From G963691835 sp963691835 (GTDB lineage: Bacteria > Pseudomonadota > Alphaproteobacteria > Thalassobaculales > Thalassobaculaceae), in NCBI GenBank assembly GCA_963691835.1, contig OY829383.1:2480001-2544000 (forward strand): a stretch of DNA of 64,000 nt. The letters run 5' to 3'. The translations under genes were made by a program, and so were the position numbers. Under the pieces are notes generated by a model. It saw only the letters and a list, made by a program, of their open reading frames with translations. It had not been told where the DNA came from and searched no databases. This document shows, one piece after another, positions 1 to 8,841 of the stretch; position 1 is the first letter of the stretch; each line of letters begins with the position of its first letter.

Positions 1-679
1 ACGGCGTGACCCCATCGACACGCCACCTGTCCAGCCCGCCGACCCAGGCTTCAATCTCGTGCACAACCCGGTCGTGGACAGCCGGATCCTGAATGATCCC
101 GCCTTTTCCGATATGCTCGCGGCCTGCTTCGAATTGAGGTTTCACGAGCGTGACCAGTCTGCCGCCCGGTGCCGCCATATCGAGGGCAGATGGGAGCGCC
201 AAACGGAGCGAAATGAAACTCACATCGGAGACGATCAACGCCGGACGTTCAGGAATGAGGTCGGCTACGAGATCCCGGGCATTCAGGCCGTCCATCACCA
301 CGACACGCGGGTCGTCGCGAAGCCTCGGTACAAGCTGATCTCGGCCCACATCCACGGCATAGACCCGCGCGGCACCAGCGGACAGCAATACATCCGTGAA
401 CCCGCCGGTCGAGGCTCCGACATCCAGGCAGACGCGGCCTGCCGGGTCGATATCAAAGTGCTGAAGTGCCGCTGCGAGCTTCAGTCCGCCGCGCGATGCC
501 CACGGATGGTCCAACCCTTCGAACTGGAAATCGGTCTGTTCGTCGAGCTTCTGGCTGGGCTTTAACAGCACCTCGCCGTTCAAGCGCACCTTCGATGCCC
601 GAATCACCGCTTGAGCGCGCGACCGGCTGTCGACCAAACCGCGATCGACGAGGAGCTGATCCAACCGCTTCTTCGCCAA
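1..679 (-). CDS. tlyA: TlyA-family rRNA 2'-O-methyltransferase (partial, 3' end outside window)
   Basis: Predicted SAM-dependent 2'-O-ribose methyltransferase acting on ribosomal RNA, historically called hemolysin A. The N-terminus is an S4 RNA-binding domain (KKRLDQLLVDRGLVDSR, residues 3-19). It is followed by an FtsJ-like fold with SAM motif DVGASTGGFTDVLL near residue 85 and a later VSDVSFIS motif. About 226 codons lie inside the window. TlyA proteins are roughly 250 residues, so only the last few dozen residues are missing past base 1. The start is inferred as TTG at 679: the upstream ATG at 689 is in another frame, and the S4 domain begins directly after the TTG. It lies 24 bases after the dxs stop, so it is probably co-transcribed with dxs. 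Confidence 0.88.
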   Translation of the reverse strand, partial: MAKKRLDQLLVDRGLVDSRSRAQAVIRASKVRLNGEVLLKPSQKLDEQTDFQFEGLDHPWASRGGLKLAAALQHFDIDPAGRVCLDVGASTGGFTDVLLSAGAARVYAVDVGRDQLVPRLRDDPRVVVMDGLNARDLVADLIPERPALIVSDVSFISLRLALPSALDMAAPGGRLVTLVKPQFEAGREHIGKGGIIQDPAVHDRVVHEIEAWVGGLDRWRVDGVTP

Positions 680-703
680 TCCACCATGTCCCGGTTGAGA
701 GGC

Positions 704-2623
704 CTACGCCCGCGCAGGCGCTTCGGCCATGTCCTGACCCAACGCGGACAACACCGTGGCAACGATGCCAGCACTGTCGAGGCCTACGGACGCGTACTGT
801 CGCGCCGGATTGTCGTGATCCACGAACGTGTCGGGCAAGGTCATCGGCCTGAACCTGAGCCCACGATCGAAGGCCCCTTCATTGGCCAGATGGGTCATCA
901 CCTGGGTTGCGAAGCCGCCGATCGCCCCTTCCTCAATCGTCACCAGGACCTCGTGCTCGCGGGCGAGCTTTGAGACCAGGTCCGTGTCGATTGGCTTGGC
1001 GAAGCGGGCGTCGGCAACCGTGGTAGAGAGGCCTCGGCTTGCCAGTGTTTCAGCCGCAGCCAGACAGTCCTGCAAACGGCCGCCCAGAGATAGCAGAGCG
1101 ACGCGACTACCCTCCTGAATGATTCGGCCCTTGCCGATCTCCAACGGATCGGGACTCGCGGGGATCTCGATGCCCACGCCTTCGCCCCGCGGGTAACGCA
1201 CCGCACTCGGCCCGTCGTCGTAGGCTGCTGCCGTGGCGACCATGCGGGCCAACTCCGCCTCATCCGATGCGGCCATGATGACGAAGCCGGGCAGCGAGCC
1301 GAGATAGCCGACATCGAAGGAACCGGCATGGGTGGCGCCGTCTGCCCCCACCAGCCCCGCGCGGTCGATTCCGAAGCGCACCGGCAGCCCTTGGATGGCC
1401 ACGTCGTGGACCACCTGATCGTAGGCCCGCTGCAGGAATGTCGAATAGATCGTGCAGAAGGGTTTCATCCCTTCCGCAGCCATGCCGGCGGCGAAGGTTA
1501 CCGCGTGCTGCTCAGCGATACCCACATCGTGGGCCCGATCCGGAAACCGCTTCTGAAACGTCCCCACGCCCGTGCCTGACGGCATGGCGGCTGTGATCGC
1601 GACAATCCGCTCATCCTTCTCCGCCTCGCGGATCAGTGCCTCGGCGTAAACCGATGTGTAGCTCGGGGCATTGGCCTTCGCCTTCACCTGGGTGCCGGTG
1701 ACCACATCGAATTTCTGTACGGCGTGGTATTTCTCGACGGACTGCTCACCGAAAGGATGACCGCGCCCCTTTTCCGTCACCACATGCAGCAGCACGGGGC
1801 CGGTCTGGTCACTGTCCCGGATGTTCTTCAGGATCGGCAGGAGGTGGTCGAGGTTGTGACCATCCACCGGACCAACGTAATAGAAGCCCATCTCCTCGAA
1901 GAGGGTCCCACCGGTCATCATGCCGCGCGCATACTCTTCCGCCCGTCGTGCCGTGGTCTCGAACGGTTTTGGGAGATGCTGAACCACCGATTTCGCAACC
2001 CGCCTCAACTCCCGATAGGGCTCCGAGGACAGAAGGCGCGAGAGGTACGCGCTCATCGCCCCCACCGGCGGGGCGATCGACATGTCGTTGTCGTTGAGAA
2101 CCACGAGTAACTTGCTGCCCACGGCCCCCGCGTTGTTCATGGCCTCGTAGGCCATCCCGGCGCTCATCGCACCGTCGCCGATCACCGCGATCACATGCTT
2201 GTCGTCACCCTGAAGGTCGCGCGCCATGGCCATGCCGAGACCCGCGGAGATCGATGTTGAGCTGTGTGCCGCTCCGAACGGATCGAACTCGCTTTCAGAG
2301 CGGCGGGTGAAGCCGCTGAGACCGCCGCCTTGGCGCAGAGTCCTGATCCGGTCGCGCCGGCCGGTCAGAATCTTATGGGGATACGCCTGATGGCCCACAT
2401 CCCAGATCAGGCGGTCGTGCGGTGTTTCGAAGACGTAGTGGAGTGCCACCGTCAACTCGATCACCCCGAGGCCCGCTCCGAGATGGCCGCCCGTCACGGA
2501 AACCGCATCAATGGTCTCCGCCCGAAGCTCCTGTGCCAGACGCGGCAGATCCTTGGCGGGCAACGCCCGAAGGTCCGAGGGCTCGTTGACCTGATCCAGC
2601 AGGGGGGTCTGAAGCTCACTCAT
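704..2623 (-). CDS. dxs: 1-deoxy-D-xylulose-5-phosphate synthase
   Basis: Thiamine-diphosphate enzyme that condenses pyruvate and glyceraldehyde 3-phosphate to DXP, the first step of the MEP isoprenoid pathway (cytosolic). Visible are AHSSTSISAGLG (about residues 119-130), the ThDP/Mg motif GDGAMSAGMAYEAMNNAG near 149-166 ending in NDNDMS, and the transketolase pyrimidine-domain motif VGIAEQHAVTFAAGMA with the catalytic Glu. The 639-residue length is normal. I chose the ATG at 2623 because GGAGGA sits six bases upstream. A TTG at 2644 and ATG at 2629 are in frame, but the GGAGGA abuts the latter. It follows ispA so closely that the upstream start would overlap the ispA stop, so coupling is likely. 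Confidence 0.96.
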   Translation of the reverse strand: MSELQTPLLDQVNEPSDLRALPAKDLPRLAQELRAETIDAVSVTGGHLGAGLGVIELTVALHYVFETPHDRLIWDVGHQAYPHKILTGRRDRIRTLRQGGGLSGFTRRSESEFDPFGAAHSSTSISAGLGMAMARDLQGDDKHVIAVIGDGAMSAGMAYEAMNNAGAVGSKLLVVLNDNDMSIAPPVGAMSAYLSRLLSSEPYRELRRVAKSVVQHLPKPFETTARRAEEYARGMMTGGTLFEEMGFYYVGPVDGHNLDHLLPILKNIRDSDQTGPVLLHVVTEKGRGHPFGEQSVEKYHAVQKFDVVTGTQVKAKANAPSYTSVYAEALIREAEKDERIVAITAAMPSGTGVGTFQKRFPDRAHDVGIAEQHAVTFAAGMAAEGMKPFCTIYSTFLQRAYDQVVHDVAIQGLPVRFGIDRAGLVGADGATHAGSFDVGYLGSLPGFVIMAASDEAELARMVATAAAYDDGPSAVRYPRGEGVGIEIPASPDPLEIGKGRIIQEGSRVALLSLGGRLQDCLAAAETLASRGLSTTVADARFAKPIDTDLVSKLAREHEVLVTIEEGAIGGFATQVMTHLANEGAFDRGLRFRPMTLPDTFVDHDNPARQYASVGLDSAGIVATVLSALGQDMAEAPARA

Positions 2624-2640
2624 GCCCATTCCTCCGCCGC

Positions 2641-3528
2641 TCAATGGGCCCGGTTGATGACGAAGCGGGCGATCGCCCGCAGCGGGTCCGCCCGGTCACC
2701 AAACACGTCCAGATGGCGGCAGGCCTGCTCACTCAACAGTTGGGCCTGAGCCCGGGCCCGGTCCAGTCCCAGGATGGAGACAAAGGTCGCCTTGCCCGCC
2801 TCCGCGTCCTGGCCGACAGGCTTGCCGGTCTCTTCGGCAGTCCCTTCCGCATCCAGGAGATCATCCGCAATTTGAAACGCCAGACCCATCTCCTGTGCGA
2901 AATTCTTGAGGGCATGACGCGACCGGTCTCCCGCCCGCCCCATGATCGCGCCGGAAATGGCGGAGAAGGCGAAGATCTCGCCCGTCTTCATGCGTTGAAG
3001 CCGAGTGATCGCGCCGATGTCGAAATCCGTCGTCTCGGCCAAGAGATCGATCATTTGCCCACCACACATGCCGTGCGCTCCGGACGCTTGGGCCAATTCG
3101 GCCACCAACTCGATCCGGACTGCGGGCTCCGAGTGGGTCTCCGGCTCTGACAGCACCTCGAAAGCCAGCGCCTGAAGGGCATCTCCGGCCAGGATCGCGG
3201 TGGCCTCGTCATACTCCTTGTGAACGCTCGGTCGGCCCCGGCGCAGATCCGAGTCATCCATCGCCGGAAGGTCGTCGTGAATGAGGGAATAGGCGTGAAT
3301 GAACTCGACAGCCGCACCGACCCGTGCGGCGCAGCGGCTGTCCACACCGAAGAGCTTCGACGACTCCTGGACGAGAAACGGCCGCAAACGCTTGCCGCCG
3401 CCAAGGCAGGCATAGCGCATCGCCTCGTGGAGCCGTGCCTCCGCGTCATCGGGGTTCGGCAACAAGAGGTCCATGATGCGCGTCGTGCTGCGTGCGCAAT
3501 CGGCCAGGGCGAGTTCCAGGCTCTCCAT
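2641..3528 (-). CDS. ispA: Polyprenyl (farnesyl/geranylgeranyl) diphosphate synthase
   Basis: Short-chain trans-prenyl transferase that elongates DMAPP with IPP to farnesyl or geranylgeranyl diphosphate. The first Asp-rich motif reads DDLPAMDDSDLRRG (near residues 91-104) and the second DDLLDAEGTAEETGK (near 221-235). The GGKRLRP substrate motif is near residue 44. The 295-residue length is standard. It sits 15 bases downstream of xseB and directly upstream of dxs. The two isoprenoid genes are therefore in one transcription unit, as in many alphaproteobacteria. Whether the main product is C15 or C20 cannot be told from these motifs. Confidence 0.93.
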   Translation of the reverse strand: MESLELALADCARSTTRIMDLLLPNPDDAEARLHEAMRYACLGGGKRLRPFLVQESSKLFGVDSRCAARVGAAVEFIHAYSLIHDDLPAMDDSDLRRGRPSVHKEYDEATAILAGDALQALAFEVLSEPETHSEPAVRIELVAELAQASGAHGMCGGQMIDLLAETTDFDIGAITRLQRMKTGEIFAFSAISGAIMGRAGDRSRHALKNFAQEMGLAFQIADDLLDAEGTAEETGKPVGQDAEAGKATFVSILGLDRARAQAQLLSEQACRHLDVFGDRADPLRAIARFVINRAH

Positions 3529-3543
3529 TCCAGGCTCTCCTGG

Positions 3544-3807
3544 CTAAGCGTCGTCGAAGGGCGTGCTGTCCGTCGCCGCCTCACCGGCCGCCGGTACCCT
3601 GATCCGCTCGACCTTCAGGCGCGCTTCCTCAAGCTTGGCTTGGCAATGCTGCTTCAAAAGCGCCCCCCGCTCGTAGGCGGTGATGGCCTCGTCGAGCGAG
3701 CCCTGGCCGTTCTCCAGCCGACCGACAATGGCCTCCAACTCCGCCAGGGCTTCCTCGAAGCTCAGGTCGTTGATGGGGGACGGGGCTGCCTCGGTGCTAT
3801 CGCTCAC
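3544..3807 (-). CDS. xseB: Exodeoxyribonuclease VII small subunit
   Basis: Small helical subunit of ExoVII, which degrades single-stranded DNA together with XseA (not in this window). The 87-residue protein carries the family signature FEEALAELEAIVGRLENGQGSL and then LDEAITAYERGALLKQHCQAKL, the typical two-helix hairpin. Length matches the family (about 80 residues). It is followed at 15 bases by ispA, an arrangement common in proteobacteria. The 131 bases between it and the deacetylase gene (3808-3938) show no further gene. Confidence 0.92.
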   Translation of the reverse strand: MSDSTEAAPSPINDLSFEEALAELEAIVGRLENGQGSLDEAITAYERGALLKQHCQAKLEEARLKVERIRVPAAGEAATDSTPFDDA

Positions 3808-3938
3808 GCTCTATCTCCTTCAGAGAAGGCGCGGAGTTTAGGCGCCGACCTCGCACTTCTCAAGGCGGATCGGTGTCAAAACCGGGACGATCCGGGCGAT
3901 GTGGCGGTGCGAATTGACGCGCTTCCGATGATCAGCCC

Positions 3939-4865
3939 TCAGCCGGCCTGCATGAGCGTCCGGACATGGATGGCCGTGGACCGGGCGAGCGCATCCAGGT
4001 CGTACCCGCCCTCCAGCGCCGAGACGACTTTCCCGTCACAGGCGATGTCAGCCAGCCGCAGCAACTCGCGCGTCGCCCAGGCATAGTCGTCGTCCGTAAA
4101 CCTGAGAGAGGCGAGAGGGTCATCCTCGTGGGCGTCAAATCCCGCTGAGATGATCAGCAGTTCAGGCTTGAAGTCCAAAAGGGCGGGCCCGATCACCTCA
4201 CCCAGCGCGCGGCGGAGCTCTACGCCCGAGGCCATGGGAGCCAGCGGGACGTTGACGATGTTGCCGACACCCCGTTCGTGCCCTGCCCCGGTACCCGGGT
4301 AGAGCGGGGATTGGTGGAGCGAGGCGTAGAAGACCGAGCCGTCCGCCTCGAAGATCGCTTGGGTCCCGTTTCCGTGGTGGACGTCGAAGTCCACGATCGC
4401 GACGCGTTCAAGGCCATGGACGGCTTGCGCATGCCTCGCGGCAACGGCCACGCTGTTGAAGAGGCAGAAGCCCATGGCGATTTCCGGCTCGGCGTGGTGG
4501 CCCGGCGGGCGGACGGCGCAGAATGCCGTCTTCGCCTCGCCGCCAAGAACGGCGTCTACGGCTGCACACACGGCTCCGGCCGCACGGCGGGCCGCGTCGC
4601 CGGAGCCTGGCGACATGGCTGTATCCCCGTCGATCGCAACCAATCCGCTCTCGGGTACTGCCGCCAGGACCCGTTCCACGTGGGACATCGGGTGGGCACG
4701 GGCAATCTGTTCAACAGAGGCCAGCGGCGCCTCCCGCCGGTCGAGTGCCGCAAACGCATCATCCTCAAGCGCTTTCATGATCGCCGCAAGCCGGGCCGGA
4801 TGCTCCGGATGGAGCTGCCCAGGCGTATGTTCGAGGCAGTCGGGATGGGTGAACAACAACGTCAT
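3939..4865 (-). CDS. Histone deacetylase family protein (class II HDAC-like amidohydrolase)
   Basis: Zn-dependent deacetylase of the arginase/deacetylase fold, predicted to deacetylate acetyl-lysine or acetylpolyamines. The substrate is not determinable here. Visible are RPPGHHAE (tandem catalytic His), the metal and catalytic region DFDVHHGNGTQAIF, SAGFDAHEDDPLA (second metal Asp) and LEGGYDLDALA near the C-terminus. Only the core catalytic domain is present (308 residues). The start is the ATG at 4865, which has GGAGG six bases upstream. An upstream in-frame ATG at 4886 has no such site. It is the first gene of the run leading to xseB, ispA and dxs, a common alphaproteobacterial neighbourhood. 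Confidence 0.9.
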   Translation of the reverse strand: MTLLFTHPDCLEHTPGQLHPEHPARLAAIMKALEDDAFAALDRREAPLASVEQIARAHPMSHVERVLAAVPESGLVAIDGDTAMSPGSGDAARRAAGAVCAAVDAVLGGEAKTAFCAVRPPGHHAEPEIAMGFCLFNSVAVAARHAQAVHGLERVAIVDFDVHHGNGTQAIFEADGSVFYASLHQSPLYPGTGAGHERGVGNIVNVPLAPMASGVELRRALGEVIGPALLDFKPELLIISAGFDAHEDDPLASLRFTDDDYAWATRELLRLADIACDGKVVSALEGGYDLDALARSTAIHVRTLMQAG

Positions 4866-5006
4866 GGAAGGCCTCCGGATTGCCATCGCAGACTAGCACG
4901 CCACTCCCTTTGAGGAAGGCTCTGTTTGGTTTTGGGTAAACCGACTTTCATGCCGCGAACCAAGGCCTTGACCCGGGTCGCGCGCGGGTGTTCTCTCCGC
5001 CGCGCT

Positions 5007-6683
5007 ATGCAGAACTCTACCGCGATATATGTACCCGGAGACCGGGTCGGCTACGGCGCCCGCCCATTCGGCAAGGACGTCGCCAATTACGAGATGTTCC
5101 GCGCGATCGCCCGTTACATGCCGGGTGATGAGCAACTCTTCCTGATGCATCAGCAGCCGAACGTTTCCGATCTGTCGGCCGCGCTCTTCGGCGGCGGGGA
5201 GCCGCCCAAGAAGGTCGTTGCAACCTCCATTTTTCAGTCCGAGGAGGCCAGCCGCGTCGGGTGTGTCTTCCGGGGCAAGGCGGACTTGGCGGATCTTGCC
5301 TGGCTCCGGCGCCGGCAGGCGGGGGACGACCGGGCGTACAGCCTGATCGGTCTTGTCCATTCCTTGGCACCGCCTGCGATGCGGTCGTACATGGCCGACG
5401 CCGTGACCGCACCCGTTCAGCCTTGGGACGCGCTCCTGTGCACCTCTCCGGCTGTACAGGATCACTTGAAAACCATGCTGGGCGACCACGCTGCCTACCT
5501 CGCCGACCGTTTCGGGGGGACAGCCCAGCCTTTGCCGCATCTGCCGCTGGTTCCGCTCGGTGTGGAGCTTGAGCGGTTCGAACGGATGGCAGCCGAGCCT
5601 GGAAACCGGCAACGGTTGCGGGCGCGGCTTGGCATCGCCGAAGACGAAATCGCAGTACTGTGGGTTGGACGCCTGTCGTTCTTCGAGAAAAGCTTCCCGC
5701 AGCCGACATATGAGGCGTTGCAAGAGGCGGCCCGCCGGACGGGCAAGAAGATCCATTTCCTGCAGGTCGGCTGGTTCCCGAATGAGGAGGCGCAGAAGCT
5801 GCTCTATGAGGAAACCGCACTCTTTCATGCCCCAGATGTCGAGATGCACTTTCTCGACGGCAATGACAGAGCAATGGTCAACCGGATTTGGTCGGCCGCG
5901 GACATCTTCGTTTCCCTGGTAGACAACATTCAGGAGACCTTTGGCATCACGCCACTTGAGGCGATGGCCTCCGGTCTCCCCGTCGTCGTCTCCGACTGGG
6001 ACGGCTACAAGTTCACCGTCGAGGATGGCGTTCAGGGTTTCCGAATCCCGACCGTGATGCCGGCGGCGGACATGCCTCTGATCATCGAGCGCCACATCTT
6101 TGGGTTTGATTCCTATCAGTCGTATGTGGCTGGCGTCGCGCAGCATACAGCCGTGGATGTCGGGGCCGCCGCAGACGCGTTCACGCGCCTGATCGAAGAT
6201 CCCGGCCTTCGCCGTCGCATGGGCCAGGCTGGCCGGGAGCGGGTCCGCAGCACCTTCGATTGGCCCGTGGTCATCGACGCTTTCAGCAAGGTCGTCGATG
6301 AGTTGGCGGTAATCCGGAAAGATGCATCTGCGTTTGGTGATGGGGCGGTCGCAATTAATCCCGTCAAAGGGGATCCGTTCAGGCAGTTCAGTCACTTCGC
6401 GACCGATGAGCTGACGCAGGAGACCGTGGTCTTCCGACGCGAGGGGTGGACGCCGGACAAGCTGCGCCAGCTATCCGGTGTGGTGCTTGACGGCGTTGCA
6501 GACGTCTGGCGAACCCGTTCCGATTGGCGCACGAAGACCCTGGAGCGATTGGCGGCGGACGGTCCGTTGCCCGTCTCTCAGTTGGTCGACGGTCTGACGG
6601 GCATGGAGTACGACCGCGCCTTCCTGACAATCGGGTGGATGATCAAGCTCGGTATTCTCGGCTGGCAACGACCGGGCGCCTGA
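5007..6683 (+). CDS. Glycosyltransferase (GT-B fold, group 1/GT4-like) with extra C-terminal domain
   Basis: Predicted nucleotide-sugar glycosyltransferase for a surface glycan or glycolipid; acceptor unknown. The GT-B C-terminal half is clear: VLWVGRLSFFEKSF, then FGITPLEAMASGLPVVVSDWDGYKFTVEDGVQGF with the donor-binding E-x7-E pattern. After the transferase (ending near residue 430) about 120 residues follow that look like a small helical/winged-helix domain (TLERLAADGPLPVSQLV and GWMIKLGILGW). The start is uncertain. I use the ATG at 5007, where the protein becomes family-like (MQNSTAIYVPGDRVGYGARP). A TTG at 4926 has a good GAGGAAGG site six bases upstream and would add 27 basic residues. 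It diverges from the deacetylase gene and is read in the same direction as mutA. Confidence 0.82.
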   Translation: MQNSTAIYVPGDRVGYGARPFGKDVANYEMFRAIARYMPGDEQLFLMHQQPNVSDLSAALFGGGEPPKKVVATSIFQSEEASRVGCVFRGKADLADLAWLRRRQAGDDRAYSLIGLVHSLAPPAMRSYMADAVTAPVQPWDALLCTSPAVQDHLKTMLGDHAAYLADRFGGTAQPLPHLPLVPLGVELERFERMAAEPGNRQRLRARLGIAEDEIAVLWVGRLSFFEKSFPQPTYEALQEAARRTGKKIHFLQVGWFPNEEAQKLLYEETALFHAPDVEMHFLDGNDRAMVNRIWSAADIFVSLVDNIQETFGITPLEAMASGLPVVVSDWDGYKFTVEDGVQGFRIPTVMPAADMPLIIERHIFGFDSYQSYVAGVAQHTAVDVGAAADAFTRLIEDPGLRRRMGQAGRERVRSTFDWPVVIDAFSKVVDELAVIRKDASAFGDGAVAINPVKGDPFRQFSHFATDELTQETVVFRREGWTPDKLRQLSGVVLDGVADVWRTRSDWRTKTLERLAADGPLPVSQLVDGLTGMEYDRAFLTIGWMIKLGILGWQRPGA

Positions 6684-6786
6684 CCTCCCATCGATCCCGA
6701 CATGGACCTTTCGGCATTCGTCTCCGGGCTTGGAGGAGACGGAGCCCTCGGGTACAGAATGTCAGAGCCCGAGGAAGGAAGAGCCC

Positions 6787-8841
6787 ATGTCCGATCAAGA
6801 CGCCGCTGCCGGGACGCCCATGACGCTGGCGGGAGAGTTTCCTGCGACGGATCGAGAGGTGTGGCGAGAGCTCGTCGATGCAACGCTGAAGGGCAAACCT
6901 TACGACAAGGCGATGCGCACAGCACTGGTCGATGGCATCGTGCTTGAGCCGCTTTATGGCCCTGAGGAGATGGATACCTCTGGTGATCCGGCGGGTCTGC
7001 CCGGATCGGCACCCTTCGCGCGCGGCACGTCGGCAACGATTCAACGCGTGTCGATCGGCTGGCGGATAGATCAACTGCATCTTTACCCCGAGCCGTCGGT
7101 CGTGGCGGAGGACATCACCCGGGATCGGGTGGCGGAAGCGGTGACCGGTATCAGACTTCGGCTCGACCGTGCCGGACGCACCGGTGATCCGGGCGGTGCT
7201 GGCATCGACGGGGTCGTCATCCAATCCCTCGCGGATCTCGAAACGGCACTTGCTGGACAAGACCATGCCTATACACCACTGGTCCTGGAGGCCGGTGGCG
7301 CGTTTGAGGCGGCGGCAGCCTTGGCGCTCGCCTGGGGAAATGCGGAAACGGTACCACTTCGCCTCAACGCCGACCCTTTGGGCGCTCTGGCGCGCGATGG
7401 GCGGCTTCCAGCGTCGTTGGATCAGATGCTGGGGCGACTAGGCGGGATCGCGTCCTACGTAATTGACCATGCGCCGGAGACCCGGACATTCGGTATCGAC
7501 GTGTCTTCCTATGCGGAAGCGGGTGCGACCGATGTTGAGGACCTTGCCTTCGCGCTGGCCACTTTCGCGGCATATCTGAGAGCGGCGGAGCGCGCCGGCA
7601 TCGATCCGGCCGTGGTAGCCAGCCAAACACTGTTGACCCTGCCGATCGGTGCCGATGTGTTCACGGGCATCGCGAAAATACGTGCGGCACGGGCTGCCTT
7701 TGCACGGCTGCTGGAGGCCTGCGGGGCCGGGTCTGCGGCTGACCGTGTAGAGATCGCCGCGATTTCGAGCAGCCGCACGCTCGCTGAACGGGATGTGTGG
7801 GTGAACATGCTGCGCAGTACGGTGACGTGTTTCGCGGCAGCGGTGGGCGGTGCGGATGCCGTGACCATTCTTCCGCATGATACGGCTGTCGGGCATGCAG
7901 GGGCTTTTGCCCGGCGGATTGCCCGGAACACCCAGCTTGTTCTGATGCAGGAGTCTGAACTCGCCCGGGTCGTCGACCCCGCTGGAGGGTCCCACTATGT
8001 GGAGAGTCTGACCGGCGCGATGGCACGGGGCGCCTGGTCCATCCTTGGGGAGATTGAGGCGGCGGGCGGTATGGCGTCTGCCTTGTTGAGTGGTGATATC
8101 GCCCGTCGCTGTTCGGCGTCTTGGGCGAAGCGCGAACAGGATCTCGCGCGCCGGAAAACGCCGGTTACCGGCGTTAGTGAGTTCCCGAACCTCGATGAAG
8201 AACGGCCGGAAACCCGGACCCCCGACTTGGCGGCGGTTCTGGCCGCGCGTCCAGCCCATCGGGATGTCGAAGTCTCCGAGGGCTGTGGGTTCTCAGATCT
8301 GGTGGAGGCTGCCCGGCAGGGCGCCAGTCTGTCCGCGCTTTTGGGCGTGACAACAGGACCGGCCGAGACGGTTAAGCCGTTGGTCCGGCACCGTCAGGGG
8401 GAGGCATTCGAACGCCTGAGATCTCTGTCGGACGCGGTCGCGGAGGCCAAGGGTCAACGCCCCCTCGCTTTCCGCGCCAATTTGGGAACACCCGCCGACT
8501 ACACGGCGCGCGCCACCTTTGCCGCCAATTACCTGGCGGCCGGCGGTATCGGCGTCGCCTCGGCGGAGGTCGACGCAGCTACCGTCGGGGATGCCTTCAA
8601 GGCTTCCGGCGCGCGCATGGCGGTCCTGTGTTCCTCCGATGGTGTCTATGGCGCCTCGGCGACGGATGTCGCAGTCGCCTTGAAGGCCGCGGGAGCCGAG
8701 CGGGTGCTGCTCGCCGGCCGTCCCGGAGAGCAAGAGGACGCGTTCCGGGCCGCCGGAATCGACACCTTCATCTATATGGGCGACGATACGCTCGGAGTTT
8801 TGACCGATCTCGCCGCTGCGTTGGGAGTGATCGAGCCATGA
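6787..8841 (+). CDS. mutA: Methylmalonyl-CoA mutase small (beta) subunit
   Basis: Non-catalytic partner of MutB in the adenosylcobalamin-dependent interconversion of methylmalonyl-CoA and succinyl-CoA. It shows the mutase TIM-barrel domain (RVSIGWRIDQ, RNTQLVLMQESELARVVDPAGGSHYVESL) and a C-terminal flavodoxin-like domain. That domain lacks the B12-binding DxHxxG motif (it reads AVLCSSDGVYGASATDVA), as expected for small subunits. The 684-residue protein starts at the ATG at 6787, preceded by AGGAAGGAAGAG. The stop overlaps the mutB start (ATGA), so translation is coupled. The preceding 103 bases contain only short GC-rich inverted repeats. Confidence 0.95.
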   Translation: MSDQDAAAGTPMTLAGEFPATDREVWRELVDATLKGKPYDKAMRTALVDGIVLEPLYGPEEMDTSGDPAGLPGSAPFARGTSATIQRVSIGWRIDQLHLYPEPSVVAEDITRDRVAEAVTGIRLRLDRAGRTGDPGGAGIDGVVIQSLADLETALAGQDHAYTPLVLEAGGAFEAAAALALAWGNAETVPLRLNADPLGALARDGRLPASLDQMLGRLGGIASYVIDHAPETRTFGIDVSSYAEAGATDVEDLAFALATFAAYLRAAERAGIDPAVVASQTLLTLPIGADVFTGIAKIRAARAAFARLLEACGAGSAADRVEIAAISSSRTLAERDVWVNMLRSTVTCFAAAVGGADAVTILPHDTAVGHAGAFARRIARNTQLVLMQESELARVVDPAGGSHYVESLTGAMARGAWSILGEIEAAGGMASALLSGDIARRCSASWAKREQDLARRKTPVTGVSEFPNLDEERPETRTPDLAAVLAARPAHRDVEVSEGCGFSDLVEAARQGASLSALLGVTTGPAETVKPLVRHRQGEAFERLRSLSDAVAEAKGQRPLAFRANLGTPADYTARATFAANYLAAGGIGVASAEVDAATVGDAFKASGARMAVLCSSDGVYGASATDVAVALKAAGAERVLLAGRPGEQEDAFRAAGIDTFIYMGDDTLGVLTDLAAALGVIEP

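Noticed and set aside
4893..6395. A 500-codon open frame on the minus strand opposite the glycosyltransferase
   Set aside because: Its product is His/Arg-rich without any recognisable domain, while the plus strand shows a clear GT-B fold. It is a shadow of high-GC coding sequence.
6684..6786. Short inverted repeats (GTCTCC/GGAGAC and CTCGGG/CCCGAG) before mutA as regulatory sites or cobalamin riboswitch
   Set aside because: The gap is too short for a cobalamin riboswitch and lacks a B12-box-like sequence. Six-base repeats are common in DNA this GC-rich.
8628..8837. N-terminal extension of mutB by 70 codons
   Set aside because: The extra residues are Arg-rich shadow of mutA. The ATG overlapping the mutA stop gives the normal MutB N-terminus.
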